Positions 57,415 through 64,000 of a DNA stretch of 64,000 bases are shown in pieces. Under the pieces are notes generated by a model. The model was not told the DNA's origin, did no database searches, and worked only from the letters and a program-made list of their open reading frames with translations. How positions within the stretch are numbered: position 1 is the first letter of the stretch; each line of letters opens with the position of its first letter. This stretch comes from JBBTCX01 sp964494205. GTDB lineage: Bacteria; Planctomycetota; Phycisphaerae; UBA1845. A program made the translations under genes and the position numbers. The DNA lies in contig CAZBRD010000006.1 of the NCBI GenBank assembly GCA_964494205.1, positions 124,001-188,000 of the forward strand, given 5' to 3'.

Positions 57415-58895
57415 CGGGTTGCCCTCCTAAACTGTAGCTCAACCATGCCGGAACGTGATAGACGAATAGACATTAGCGTGCAAGTGCAGACGCCAAGCGC
57501 GAGCAGTGTGCAAAGACCGCAAGGGTTTCGGCCGCCCGGTGGAAGTATGTTATCGTCGCCTTCCAGATAACATCCTACGTCATCAACTTCCATCCCTATT
57601 GTATCGGGGCACAAATCGACTTCGTCATTGACACCGTCGCCGTCGGAATCTGGAATCGGCTGCGGAGGAGGCGGCTCGAGGGGACAGCCGTTTGCATCTA
57701 CTTCGATATCCGAAGGTGACTCAGGGCATTCATCTTGATCGTCGGGAACGCCGTCGTTGTCGGAGTCGATAGGAATTGGTGCTGGAATCGCGCAACCGGT
57801 CGCATCCACCATGACACTAGCGGGAGTGTCGGGACAGGCGTCGACTGAGTCTTCAACGCCGTCGGCGTCAGCGTCTGAGTTCAGCGTGATCGTGCAACCT
57901 GTCTCGTCCACTACGTCGCCGGCTGGTGTCGATGGACACAGGTCGATGTCATCGATTACGCCATCGCCGTCACCATCGTACGGAACGAGGGCAAGGCCGC
58001 CACACCCGAAGGGGCCATAGGCAGTGACCATTGGGCAGAGGTCGATGCAGTCGACGAGACCATCGCCATCGGTGTCGACATCGAAAACCACGATGACCTG
58101 ATCGCAGGTGGTGGTGTGTCCAAAGGCGTCAGTAGCCGAATGAACCACGATGGACTGGCCAAGCGGAAGCGGAAGTTCACCGACGGAAGCAATGACAAAG
58201 TCAGAGCAGTCCTTGCCGTGTGGCGTGCCCGGTAACACAACTGAAATGCCATTTAGCTGACATTGGACAGCCATCGCGTCGGGGCAAAGCAAGTCGGGCG
58301 GAGTACAGTCTTCGACAATGACGGTTGTGGTGCATTGGCTTGTCGCGCCGTTCGGGTCGCTCACGGAAAGCGTCACTGTGTGGATTCCGATTTCGTATGG
58401 ACCGAATGGAAATTGCTCTTGCGTGAGTAAGTCGCCGTCTGGGTCGAATGAGCCTGCATCGACGCTTACGTCCGCGTCGCAGCTAAAGTGATCGGCGCAG
58501 ACCGTCGCGGATCGGCAGAGGGCCGTCGGTGGAAAATTGACGGTGGGAATAAGCTCATTTGCGGTTTGATCTAGAGGTCCGACCCAATCGATCTGTGTTG
58601 GACCATCGTAGTTCTTGAGCTGCAGCGTGAAGGTGTCGAAGCTTGCGTGTTTGTCGCCTGATTCATCCATTAGATCACGGTCCGTCATGGCGGAATCGGT
58701 CCAGACAACCGCGGCTTCATCGACTTCAGTGGCCACAATCTGCGGCGACGGATTGAGACTGGAATCTGGATTAGATGGTTGGTCTGTAGATGCGGACGCG
58801 CGAAAACTCAGCGTGCTAAAAATGGCGGCGAGGACAAAGATCCTTTGAATCAACCGAACCGAGCGAGACGATTCGCGTGCGCATGGTGAAAGCAC
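57411..58895 (-). CDS. Secreted HYR / thrombospondin type 3 repeat protein
   Basis: The 494-aa protein has a signal peptide (LIQRIFVLAAIFSTLSFRASA). Residues about 120-190 resemble a HYR/PKD-like beta domain (FSCDADVSVDAGSFDPDGDLLTQEQFPFGPYEIGIHTVTLSVSDPNGATSQCTTTVIV). Residues about 260-450 contain five Ca-binding TSP3-type repeats (DTDGDGLVDCIDLCP, DGDGDGVIDDIDLCP, DADADGVEDSVDACP, DSDNDGVPDDQDECP, DSDGDGVNDEVDLCP), each with a Cys. A hydrophobic segment near the end (CGLCTLLALGVCTCTLMSI) followed by basic residues looks like an anchor. Start is GTG 58895 or 58901. A surface adhesive or structural role is inferred. Confidence 0.82.
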   Translation of the reverse strand: MLSPCARESSRSVRLIQRIFVLAAIFSTLSFRASASTDQPSNPDSSLNPSPQIVATEVDEAAVVWTDSAMTDRDLMDESGDKHASFDTFTLQLKNYDGPTQIDWVGPLDQTANELIPTVNFPPTALCRSATVCADHFSCDADVSVDAGSFDPDGDLLTQEQFPFGPYEIGIHTVTLSVSDPNGATSQCTTTVIVEDCTPPDLLCPDAMAVQCQLNGISVVLPGTPHGKDCSDFVIASVGELPLPLGQSIVVHSATDAFGHTTTCDQVIVVFDVDTDGDGLVDCIDLCPMVTAYGPFGCGGLALVPYDGDGDGVIDDIDLCPSTPAGDVVDETGCTITLNSDADADGVEDSVDACPDTPASVMVDATGCAIPAPIPIDSDNDGVPDDQDECPESPSDIEVDANGCPLEPPPPQPIPDSDGDGVNDEVDLCPDTIGMEVDDVGCYLEGDDNILPPGGRNPCGLCTLLALGVCTCTLMSIRLSRSGMVELQFRRATR

Positions 58896-58990
58896 GAACA
58901 CCCCTTTTCAGCAGTGACCGCAACTTTCCCCCCATGGCCACACGCCATTCGCGCGATTGTAGATGATTATGACGCTACGTGAACCCGGGC

Positions 58991-59030
58991 AAGAAAAAAC
59001 GGTGTGCTCTTAACGTGAAGAGCACACCGT
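58991..59030 (-). terminator. Rho-independent terminator of the SelW-like gene
   Basis: On the minus strand a perfect 13-bp stem (ACGGTGTGCTCTT / AAGAGCACACCGT, 6-nt loop, 58999-59030) is followed by TTTTTTCTT (58991-58998). It lies 46 bp after the stop codon of the SelW-like gene and ends that transcript. Confidence 0.93.
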
Positions 59031-59075
59031 CGCGTGATTCATAAGCCTCAAACTGAGACTCGGTTAGTGGCCACC

Positions 59076-59309
59076 TCAACAAGACGCGGTTGATTTCTTG
59101 ATGTTGGCGGTCACCTCGCCGGGTTCGGGGAAGCGGCCTGTGACCTTCTTGTCCCAGACCTGCTTGCCGTCGGCGTGGACGTCGAAGACGCCGCCAGAGC
59201 CTTCAATGAGTTGGGCAGTGACGCCGAAGTCTTTCTTCAATTCCTCCGCCAGACCGGCGGCTCGTGGATAGTAGTTTCACTGCGTGCAGTATTTGATCGT
59301 GACTACCAT
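59076..59309 (-). CDS. SelW/Rdx-family selenoprotein (in-frame UGA read as Sec)
   Basis: The product is a 77-residue thioredoxin-like protein. It starts MVVTIKYCTQ, then UGA, then NYYPRAAGLAEELKKDFG. IEGSGGVFDVHADGK and VWDKKVTGRFPEPGEV follow. These are the SelW/Rdx signatures: Cys-x-x-Sec/Cys, then N-Y/W, R-A, L-A-x-E-L, G-x-G-G-x-F-x-V and G-R-F-P. UGA is codon 11 (59277-59279), exactly where SelW has its redox Sec. AAAGGAG lies nine bases before ATG 59309. No other stop interrupts the frame until UGA at 59076-59078. The C-terminus is STASC. The role is probably a thiol redox protein; SelA/SelB/tRNA-Sec must lie elsewhere. Confidence 0.9.
59243..59276 (-). promoter_or_regulatory. Bacterial SECIS element candidate
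   Basis: Just 3' of the UGA the RNA folds as CCGCC-GGUCU-GGCGG (stem 59256-59260 with 59246-59250, loop 59251-59255). The loop starts 21 nt after the UGA and carries GGU, as in the E. coli fdhF SECIS. This fits the known bSECIS rules: short stem, a G among the first loop bases, and a spacing of about 16-37 nt. Confidence 0.8.
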
Positions 59310-59335
59310 TCTCAGTTTCTCCTTTGCTTGAGGGT

Positions 59336-59356
59336 GGCGGGTTGAACCCGCCCTAC
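59336..59356. repeat. GGCGGGT/ACCCGCC-CTAC palindrome in the selenoprotein leader
   Basis: GGCGGGTT-GA-ACCCGCC followed by CTAC. It lies between the candidate promoter and the ribosome binding site of the SelW-like gene, so it would be a hairpin in the 5' untranslated region. Confidence 0.75.
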
Positions 59357-59362
59357 AACCAG

Positions 59363-59391
59363 ATTATCGAATGCCGATTTTCGATTGTCGA
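59363..59391 (-). promoter_or_regulatory. Candidate promoter of the SelW-like gene
   Basis: TCGACA (59386-59391), a 17-nt spacer and GATAAT (59363-59368) on the minus strand match the sigma70 consensus at five of six positions each. It lies about 55 bp before the start codon, within a TCGA-rich repeat-like segment. Confidence 0.45.
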
Positions 59392-59469
59392 TTTTTTATC
59401 GGCGAATGCAAGACGAGTATTTGCGCAGTCGTGTATTCGTTCTTTTCCAACCGCGCTTATGCAAAAAAA

Positions 59470-59562
59470 GGTGGGTGCAGAGCACCCACCCTACGATGTT
59501 TTCGATAGTTTTCGCGAGACTTAGCGTAGTTCTTGCGAAACGGCGGGTGGAACCCGCCCTAC
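59470..59562. repeat. Two palindromes between the SelW-like gene and rho
   Basis: GGTGGGTGC-AGA-GCACCCACC-CTAC (59470-59494) is identical to the copy at 54773-54797. GGCGGGT-GGA-ACCCGCC-CTAC (59542-59562) is identical to that at 53891-53911. No gene is seen between 59,310 and 59,652. Confidence 0.75.
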
Positions 59563-59652
59563 GCATTAAGGAATTCTCTCGACATTCAAGGCCGCTTCCT
59601 TGCGGTCGCGGTTCTGATCGCGCCGCCAGGATTTGATAGTTGCCCAATTCCT

Positions 59653-61188
59653 CTACGCGAGATTCATCGTCATCAGGAACTCGGCGTTGCTGCGGACCTT
59701 GCCTAGTTGAGTGCGAAGGAGTTCGATGGCTTCGACCACGTTCATGTCGCTGAGGACGCGACGCAGGCGATAGACCAGTTCGAGTTCCTTCGGATCGAGC
59801 AGCAACTCTTCCTTACGCGTGCCGGAGGCGGCGACGTCGATGGCTGGCCATGTGCGGCGGTCGACGAGACGGCGATCAAGGTGCAACTCGGAGTTACCGG
59901 TGCCCTTGAATTCTTCGAAGATGACTTCGTCCATCTTGGAGCCGGTGTCGACAAGGGCTGTGCCGATGATGGTGAGCGAGCCGCCGCCGTCGATGTTACG
60001 GGCGGCGCCGAAGAAGCGCTTCGGCTTTTGCAGGGCGTTCGCGTCGATACCGCCGGAGAGAATCTTGCCGGAGTGCGGAATCTCGGTGTTGTATGCACGG
60101 GCGAGGCGGGTGATCGAGTCGAGCAGGATCACTACGTCGCGGCCATACTCGACGAGGCGCTTTGCTTTCTCGATGACCATTTCTGCGACCTGCACGTGAC
60201 GCGAGGCGGGCTCGTCGAACGTGGAGCTGACGACTTCAGCCTGCGTGTTGCGCTGCATTTCGGTGACTTCTTCCGGGCGCTCGTCGATGAGCAAAATGAT
60301 CACGTAGACGTCGGGGTGGTTGTGCGAGACGGCGTTGGCCATCTTCTGCAGCAACACGGTCTTACCGGTGCGCGGCGGAGCGACGATGAGCATACGCTGA
60401 CCCATACCGATCGGCGTCACCATATCGACGATGCGCATGTTCATTTCCGACTGCGTCGTCTCGAGGAAGAGACGGCGGTTGGGGTGCATGGCCGTAAGGT
60501 CTTCGAAGTTGGTCTTTTCGGTGACGACGTCCGGTGCTTCGAAGTTGATAGCCTCGACGCGGAGCAATGCGAAGTAACGTTCGCTTTCCTTTGGAGGGCG
60601 AATCTGACCCGCGACGATGTGGCCGGTGCGCAGGCCGAAGCGGCGAATCTGCGACGGGCTAATGTAAATGTCGTCGGGGCAGGGAAGATAGTTGTATTCG
60701 GGGCTGCGCAGGAAGCCGAAGCCGTCAGGCAGAATCTCAAGCACGCCTTCGCCGTACATGAGGCCGTTGCGGTTGATGCGCTCTTTGAGAATCTTGAAGA
60801 TGAGGTCCTGCTTCTTGAGGCCGACGTAATCCTGAATGCCTTCGCCCTTGGCAACATCGTGCAACTCGGCGACGGACATTTTTTGAAGTTCAACAAGGTG
60901 TGTGTTGCCGCGTTTGATTTCTTCGTAGCGGGCGTGAGTCTCGGCGTCGATGGGGCCAGTGGGGCCGGCGGGTGGTTCCGATGCCGACTCGACCGCCGGG
61001 GCGGACTGGTGCGTGGATGAAGTCAGGCCGACGCCGAAGCCACCTTCGTCGTCAGTACCATTGGCGCGCGCCGGGGCCTTTTCGGCGACGGGTGTTTCCA
61101 CTTCGTCGATGTCATCCATGTGGGGGTCAACTGTTGTAGTCGCGCGCTTTCTGGGGCTACGCACCTTTCCTGTGGTGGCTTTCGCCAT
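59653..61188 (-). CDS. rho: Transcription termination factor Rho
   Basis: Rho is a hexameric RNA helicase. The first ~95 residues are a low-complexity extension rich in Ala, Pro, Glu and Thr, which is variable in Rho proteins. The RNA-binding domain (about 96-210; GEGVLEILPDGFGFLRSPEYNYLPCPDDIYISPSQIRRFGLRTGH) is typical. The ATPase carries the Walker A variant APPRTGKTVLL (about 270-280), Walker B VVILLDSITRLARAYN and the Q/R-loop regions. Length is 511 aa. A perfect AGGAGG precedes the ATG. It is separated from coaE by about 120 bp. Confidence 0.97.
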   Translation of the reverse strand: MAKATTGKVRSPRKRATTTVDPHMDDIDEVETPVAEKAPARANGTDDEGGFGVGLTSSTHQSAPAVESASEPPAGPTGPIDAETHARYEEIKRGNTHLVELQKMSVAELHDVAKGEGIQDYVGLKKQDLIFKILKERINRNGLMYGEGVLEILPDGFGFLRSPEYNYLPCPDDIYISPSQIRRFGLRTGHIVAGQIRPPKESERYFALLRVEAINFEAPDVVTEKTNFEDLTAMHPNRRLFLETTQSEMNMRIVDMVTPIGMGQRMLIVAPPRTGKTVLLQKMANAVSHNHPDVYVIILLIDERPEEVTEMQRNTQAEVVSSTFDEPASRHVQVAEMVIEKAKRLVEYGRDVVILLDSITRLARAYNTEIPHSGKILSGGIDANALQKPKRFFGAARNIDGGGSLTIIGTALVDTGSKMDEVIFEEFKGTGNSELHLDRRLVDRRTWPAIDVAASGTRKEELLLDPKELELVYRLRRVLSDMNVVEAIELLRTQLGKVRSNAEFLMTMNLA

Positions 61189-61307
61189 GGAAGAATCCTC
61201 CTGATAGGGTGAGTACTACATTGAATCGTTTATGATTCTTGTCTACTGGTTTGCCAACAAAACAATACGGCGTGAGGGACTTACAACTCTCGCCTGATCT
61301 TTGGTGT

Positions 61308-61934
61308 TCAACTTCGGGGTTCGACGATCTGGGATAATACACGCTCAACCGCGATCCGGAGCTGATCCAAAGGGGTGTTATTGGATACTACATAATCGGC
61401 ATTCGCCCGTTTGATGTCCAGTGGTTTCTGTAACCGTTCCCGTCGCTGCAGCTCTTCCGCTGACCAACCGCGGGAATCCTTTAGCCGTTGGAGCCGGACA
61501 CTTGGCTCCGCATCGACGAATATCACAGCGTCGCACTGCCGGTCGAGACCGGCTTCGTACAGCTTCGGCGCATCGAGCACGATCGCGCGAACGTTTGCGT
61601 CCGCCATCAAGCCCGGCATCATCGCCTGTCGCACCGCTTCGATGCGCGGCCAGAGTAAACCCTCCAGCCGTGATAACTGCGCCGAATCGGCGAAGACGAT
61701 TTTGGCGACCTCTGCGCGATTGATCGAACCATCCGAGTGACACACACTGTCACCCCACCACTGCCGTAAGGTGTTAATGACCTCCGCGTTGGTGTACTGG
61801 TCGTGTACCGCGCGATCAGAATCGATCACGGTTGCGCCCAGCGATTCGAGAATTCTCGCAACAGTTGACTTGCCGGCGCCAATGCCGCCGACAAGGCCGA
61901 TCACCGGTTTGCCTCGCCTGAGGGGGACTCGCAT
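61308..61934 (-). CDS. coaE: Dephospho-CoA kinase
   Basis: CoaE catalyses the last step of CoA synthesis. GKPVIGLVGGIGAGKSTVARILESLGATVIDSD (about 8-40) has the P-loop and the DxD-type Asp. LDAPKLYEAGLDRQCDAVIFVDAEPSVRLQRLKDSRGWSAEELQRR is the CoA domain and lid, followed by ADYVVSNN. ATG 61934 gives 208 aa; a longer open frame adds 53 Cys/Arg-rich residues without CoaE similarity and is not used. The promoter candidate lies about 300 bp upstream. Confidence 0.93.
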   Translation of the reverse strand: MRVPLRRGKPVIGLVGGIGAGKSTVARILESLGATVIDSDRAVHDQYTNAEVINTLRQWWGDSVCHSDGSINRAEVAKIVFADSAQLSRLEGLLWPRIEAVRQAMMPGLMADANVRAIVLDAPKLYEAGLDRQCDAVIFVDAEPSVRLQRLKDSRGWSAEELQRRERLQKPLDIKRANADYVVSNNTPLDQLRIAVERVLSQIVEPRS

Positions 61935-62391
61935 CAAAGCTTCGAGCCCTTTTTTCCTTGGTTTTTTGAAACCTCGTTTGCTTGCCGAATCGAAGTAGAA
62001 ATGACAAGCGAACGCATGCAACAAGCAGGTTCGGATGAACCGAAAGGCTTGTGTTTGCCTTAACTTTCCGCAGGGGTTTTCTCGACAGGACACAGCCTAT
62101 CGAGGCCGATAGAACGCCGCAACGAATCCCAATTCGACGGTGCGACGGATAGCGGACCGGGGAGCCTACGGGATAGAAAGGCCACTGGCAAGGGGAAAAT
62201 CAAAACTCAAGAAAACCCCCACTGCTTACGAATACTATACACCACACCAAGCGGCTTGTCACCAGTTTTGATCGATTTTTTTGCATCGCGCACTTTACGA
62301 CAATTCACGCACAATTTACTTGTTTCAGGCCTGAGACGAAGCGCACCTTTTTGCCACACATCGACCGGTTTTTCGCACCGAACGGGTCATG
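61935..62391. other. coaE leader region, no further gene seen
   Basis: This 457-bp region holds the candidate coaE promoter at 62234-62262. The rest shows no open frame I can support and no strong structure. Confidence 0.4.
62234..62262 (-). promoter_or_regulatory. Candidate promoter upstream of coaE
   Basis: GTGACA (62257-62262), 17 nt, TATAGT (62234-62239) on the minus strand, each with five of six consensus bases. It implies a ~290-nt untranslated leader for coaE, or an upstream start within it. Confidence 0.45.
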
Positions 62392-62775
62392 TCAGAACGG
62401 TCCTTCCGGCCAGGATTGTCGAATCTCGACGCGATAACCGGCTGGGTCGAGCGCGACAATTGCACGGTCGGTGTAGCCCATGCCGGAGAAACGCGTGTTC
62501 TCAATTGCGTTGTCGTCCAAGAGCGCTGCGACATCGGTCAGGCTACGAACTCGCAACGTCATTCGTGTAGGGATCGGATCGACGACTGCATCGGGGACCA
62601 AGTCGATTCGCAGTTCGATCTTCTCTGCGCGAAAGCGCAAGGCACGCGGCGCGATGCCGGTCGTTACCTCTGTCAATCCCGCGACTTCACCGTAAAACCA
62701 GCGCAGCTTGTCGGCCAACGCTGGTTGGGCCGCGAGCATTACGTCTTGTACTGCTTCGACTCGATTGGGTCGCAT
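62392..62775 (-). CDS. VOC (glyoxalase/bleomycin-resistance)-like protein
   Basis: The 127-aa protein fits one vicinal-oxygen-chelate domain: LRWFYGEVAGLTEV (about 24-37; the first strand/helix), MTLRVRSLTDVAALLDDNAIE (about 72-92) and the closing AIVALDPAGYRVEIRQSWPEGPF. Glu or Asp metal ligands are plausible in the last strand (VEIRQ). The substrate is unknown and many such proteins are orphan. It lies 52 bp upstream of the AMMECR1 gene end in the same orientation. Confidence 0.75.
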   Translation of the reverse strand: MRPNRVEAVQDVMLAAQPALADKLRWFYGEVAGLTEVTTGIAPRALRFRAEKIELRIDLVPDAVVDPIPTRMTLRVRSLTDVAALLDDNAIENTRFSGMGYTDRAIVALDPAGYRVEIRQSWPEGPF

Positions 62776-62827
62776 GGCTTGATTCTACATTGGTTGGACG
62801 ACACATGATTGTAGGCCCGCCAATTGT

Positions 62828-63454
62828 CTAACAACAAGTATGGACGTAACCCTTGTCCGAGAACACCTGTGCGGTGAAAAGGAATACTTCCGTGTCAGGA
62901 TGCTTCCATGCGTCGGCAGGCATTCCGGCCTTCATCTGGCAACAATTGGTCAGAAACTGATGGGCTGACCATCCACGCTCGATCGCGACCTTAGGAAGGA
63001 AGCAGCCGGAGCCAACTTTGTTGCGAATGAAAATGCCATGAGTGCCCAGGACGAGGCTCAAGGGATCGGTTGTCCGCTCTAACGGAGAAAGAACGGAAAT
63101 CTCAATCGTCAGGACTTCGAGTTCATCCGATTGAATCGGTTTGAGCGAGAAGCGGCGGTCAGTGAGCGAAGCGCGAGTTACTTCGGTTAACGTCTGAAAC
63201 AGGTCGCTTGTTTCCTTCATAGAACCCACGCAGCCACGAAGTTCGGTGCCATTCCAGAAAGTGACGAACGCGCCGCCGGCGGGGACGTTTGAATCGCTAC
63301 TCTTGGAAGTCGCGACAGCCACTTTTCTAAGAGCACTTTGCGCCGTCGCCCTGGCGAGCGCGAGAAGCTCCTGTTGCTGTTCGTGGGTGATGTTCTCGGC
63401 TGATTTGATCACGTGCGACCCCGCGGGCGATGGACTGATGCCCATTCGGTTCAT
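62828..63454 (-). CDS. AMMECR1 domain protein
   Basis: The 208-aa protein contains the AMMECR1 fold signature PAGGAFVTFWNGTELRGCVGSMKETSDLFQTLTEVTRASLTDRRFSLKPIQSDELEVLTIEISVLSPLE (about 60-130). It continues with GIFIRNKVGSGCFLPKVAIERGWSAHQFLTNCCQKAGM-like text, and ends in SDKGYVHTCC. The LRGCxG motif is conserved across the family. Function is unknown; in other genomes it often pairs with Memo and radical-SAM genes, neither of which is seen here. ATG at 63454 or 63445. It diverges from der. Confidence 0.9.
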   Translation of the reverse strand: MNRMGISPSPAGSHVIKSAENITHEQQQELLALARATAQSALRKVAVATSKSSDSNVPAGGAFVTFWNGTELRGCVGSMKETSDLFQTLTEVTRASLTDRRFSLKPIQSDELEVLTIEISVLSPLERTTDPLSLVLGTHGIFIRNKVGSGCFLPKVAIERGWSAHQFLTNCCQMKAGMPADAWKHPDTEVFLFTAQVFSDKGYVHTCC

Positions 63455-63493
63455 CGGCCAATCGCACGTTCTATCATAGGATAACGGGCTTTT

Positions 63494-63522
63494 TTGCGTA
63501 AGCAGGCTGTGATTTCTACAAT
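63494..63522 (+). promoter_or_regulatory. Candidate promoter of der
   Basis: TTGCGT (63494-63499), a 17-nt spacer and TACAAT (63517-63522) on the plus strand. The -10 lies only eight bases before the ATG at 63531, which would make the transcript almost leaderless; no Shine-Dalgarno is seen. Confidence 0.4.
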
Positions 63523-63530
63523 CAGATGTT

Positions 63531-64000
63531 ATGGCCCTATTCAACATAGCTATCGTCGGACGGCCCAATGTGGGCAAAAGCAGTCTTTTTAACATGCTGG
63601 CGAACCGGCGAACCAGCATCGTCGACCCCACGCCCGGTGTAACACGCGACCGCGTGTCGGCTATCTGCGACATCGACCAGCAATTCTTTGAACTGGTCGA
63701 CACCGGCGGGTTTGGCATTGTGGATCGCGACGACCTCGGTGAGCACGTCGAGCGGCAGATTCGCTTTGCGATTGAACGCTCCAACCTGATCTTGTTTCTT
63801 GTCGATGCGCGGGAAGGAGTGACGCCGCTGGACAAGCGGACGGCGGACTTGCTGCGCGGGTATGGCAGCCGCGTCGTCCTGATCGCAAACAAAGTCGATG
63901 AGCCGCACATGGCCGACCAGGTCGGCGAGTTTGCGCGACTTGGGTTTGGTGAGCCGATGCCGATCAGCGCGATGAACGGCAGCGGACGTTGGGCGATCAC
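63531..64000 (+). CDS. der: Ribosome-associated GTPase Der (5' part, runs off the window)
   Basis: The start MALFNIAIVGRPNVGKSSLFNMLANRRTSIVDPTPGVTRDRVSA carries the first G domain of Der (EngA): G1 GRPNVGKS, G2 TPGVTRD, G3 DTGG, G4 NKVDE. The product has two tandem GTPase domains in other bacteria and is needed for 50S maturation. Only about 156 codons are visible, ending near SAMNGSGRWAI. It is divergent from the AMMECR1 gene with a 76-bp spacer. Confidence 0.95.
   Translation, partial: MALFNIAIVGRPNVGKSSLFNMLANRRTSIVDPTPGVTRDRVSAICDIDQQFFELVDTGGFGIVDRDDLGEHVERQIRFAIERSNLILFLVDAREGVTPLDKRTADLLRGYGSRVVLIANKVDEPHMADQVGEFARLGFGEPMPISAMNGSGRWAI

Noticed and set aside
59707..61020. Plus-strand open frame of 437 codons
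   Set aside because: Antisense to rho; Asp/Val/Gly-rich composition mirrors the codons of the real gene.
61935..62093. 53-residue N-terminal extension of CoaE
   Set aside because: Cys/Arg/Phe-rich and unlike any CoaE; the internal ATG gives the canonical start.
63455..64000. Extension of the AMMECR1 frame to the window edge
   Set aside because: It is antisense to der and has no AMMECR1 similarity.

Overview
The window reads as a bacterial chromosome segment, most likely from the Planctomycetota. The evidence is indirect: acidic secreted proteins with thrombospondin type 3 and HYR-like repeats, a TadG-like protein, an N-terminally extended SecE, a spc cluster without rpmD, and many short intergenic palindromes. 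No rRNA gene is present, so the lineage assignment is an inference. There is no CRISPR array, prophage or insertion sequence.

Positions 1-30,200 hold one nearly unbroken minus-strand run of translation and transcription genes. In transcription order these are tRNA-Thr, tuf, rpmG, tRNA-Trp, secE, nusG, rplK, rplA, rplJ, rplL, rpoB, a GNAT-like gene, rpoC, rpsL, bioY, rpsG and fusA. A second block follows: rpsJ, rplC, D, W, B, rpsS, rplV, rpsC, rplP, rpmC, rpsQ, rplN, rplX, rplE, rpsN, rpsH, rplF, rplR, rpsE, rplO, secY and the start of map. Two clear sigma70-type promoters, both TTGACA with a 16-nt spacer, lie before tRNA-Thr (near 30.2 kb) and before rpsJ (near 11.5 kb). The run thus joins the beta, str, S10 and spc clusters. 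Two foreign-looking genes sit inside it: an acetyltransferase-like gene between rpoB and rpoC, and the biotin transporter gene bioY between rpsL and rpsG.

Positions 30.6-64 kb are accessory and mixed in strand. They include a Wzz-like two-TM coiled-coil protein, a serine dehydrogenase proteinase (ClpP/crotonase fold), and a compact type II restriction-modification locus (C protein, candidate nuclease, convergent methyltransferase). Next come aspartokinase, a DUF2723-like membrane protein, an M23 lipoprotein, a thermonuclease, several secreted esterases and hydrolases, a TadG-like protein, an M42 aminopeptidase overlapping a PocR-GAF-PP2C phosphatase, a sialidase-like protein and a TSP3/HYR-protein plus lipoprotein pair. 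Rho, CoaE, a VOC protein, an AMMECR1 protein and the start of Der close the window.

The most notable find is at 59,076-59,309 on the minus strand: a 77-residue SelW/Rdx-family protein that standard gene calling would miss. Its redox motif is Cys-Thr-Gln-UGA. A stem with a GGUCU apical loop lies 21 nt after the UGA, as expected for a bacterial SECIS element, and the gene has its own ribosome binding site, candidate promoter and strong terminator. It is very probably a selenoprotein.

Intergenic DNA from 33 kb onward carries several dispersed repeat families: GGCGGGT/ACCCGCC-CTAC and GGTGGGTGC/GCACCCACC-CTAC palindromes, CCCTCACCCTACCC repeats and others. In at least two places such a palindrome overlaps a gene start: it supplies the Shine-Dalgarno of the M23 lipoprotein, and it lies in the signal-peptide codons of an esterase.
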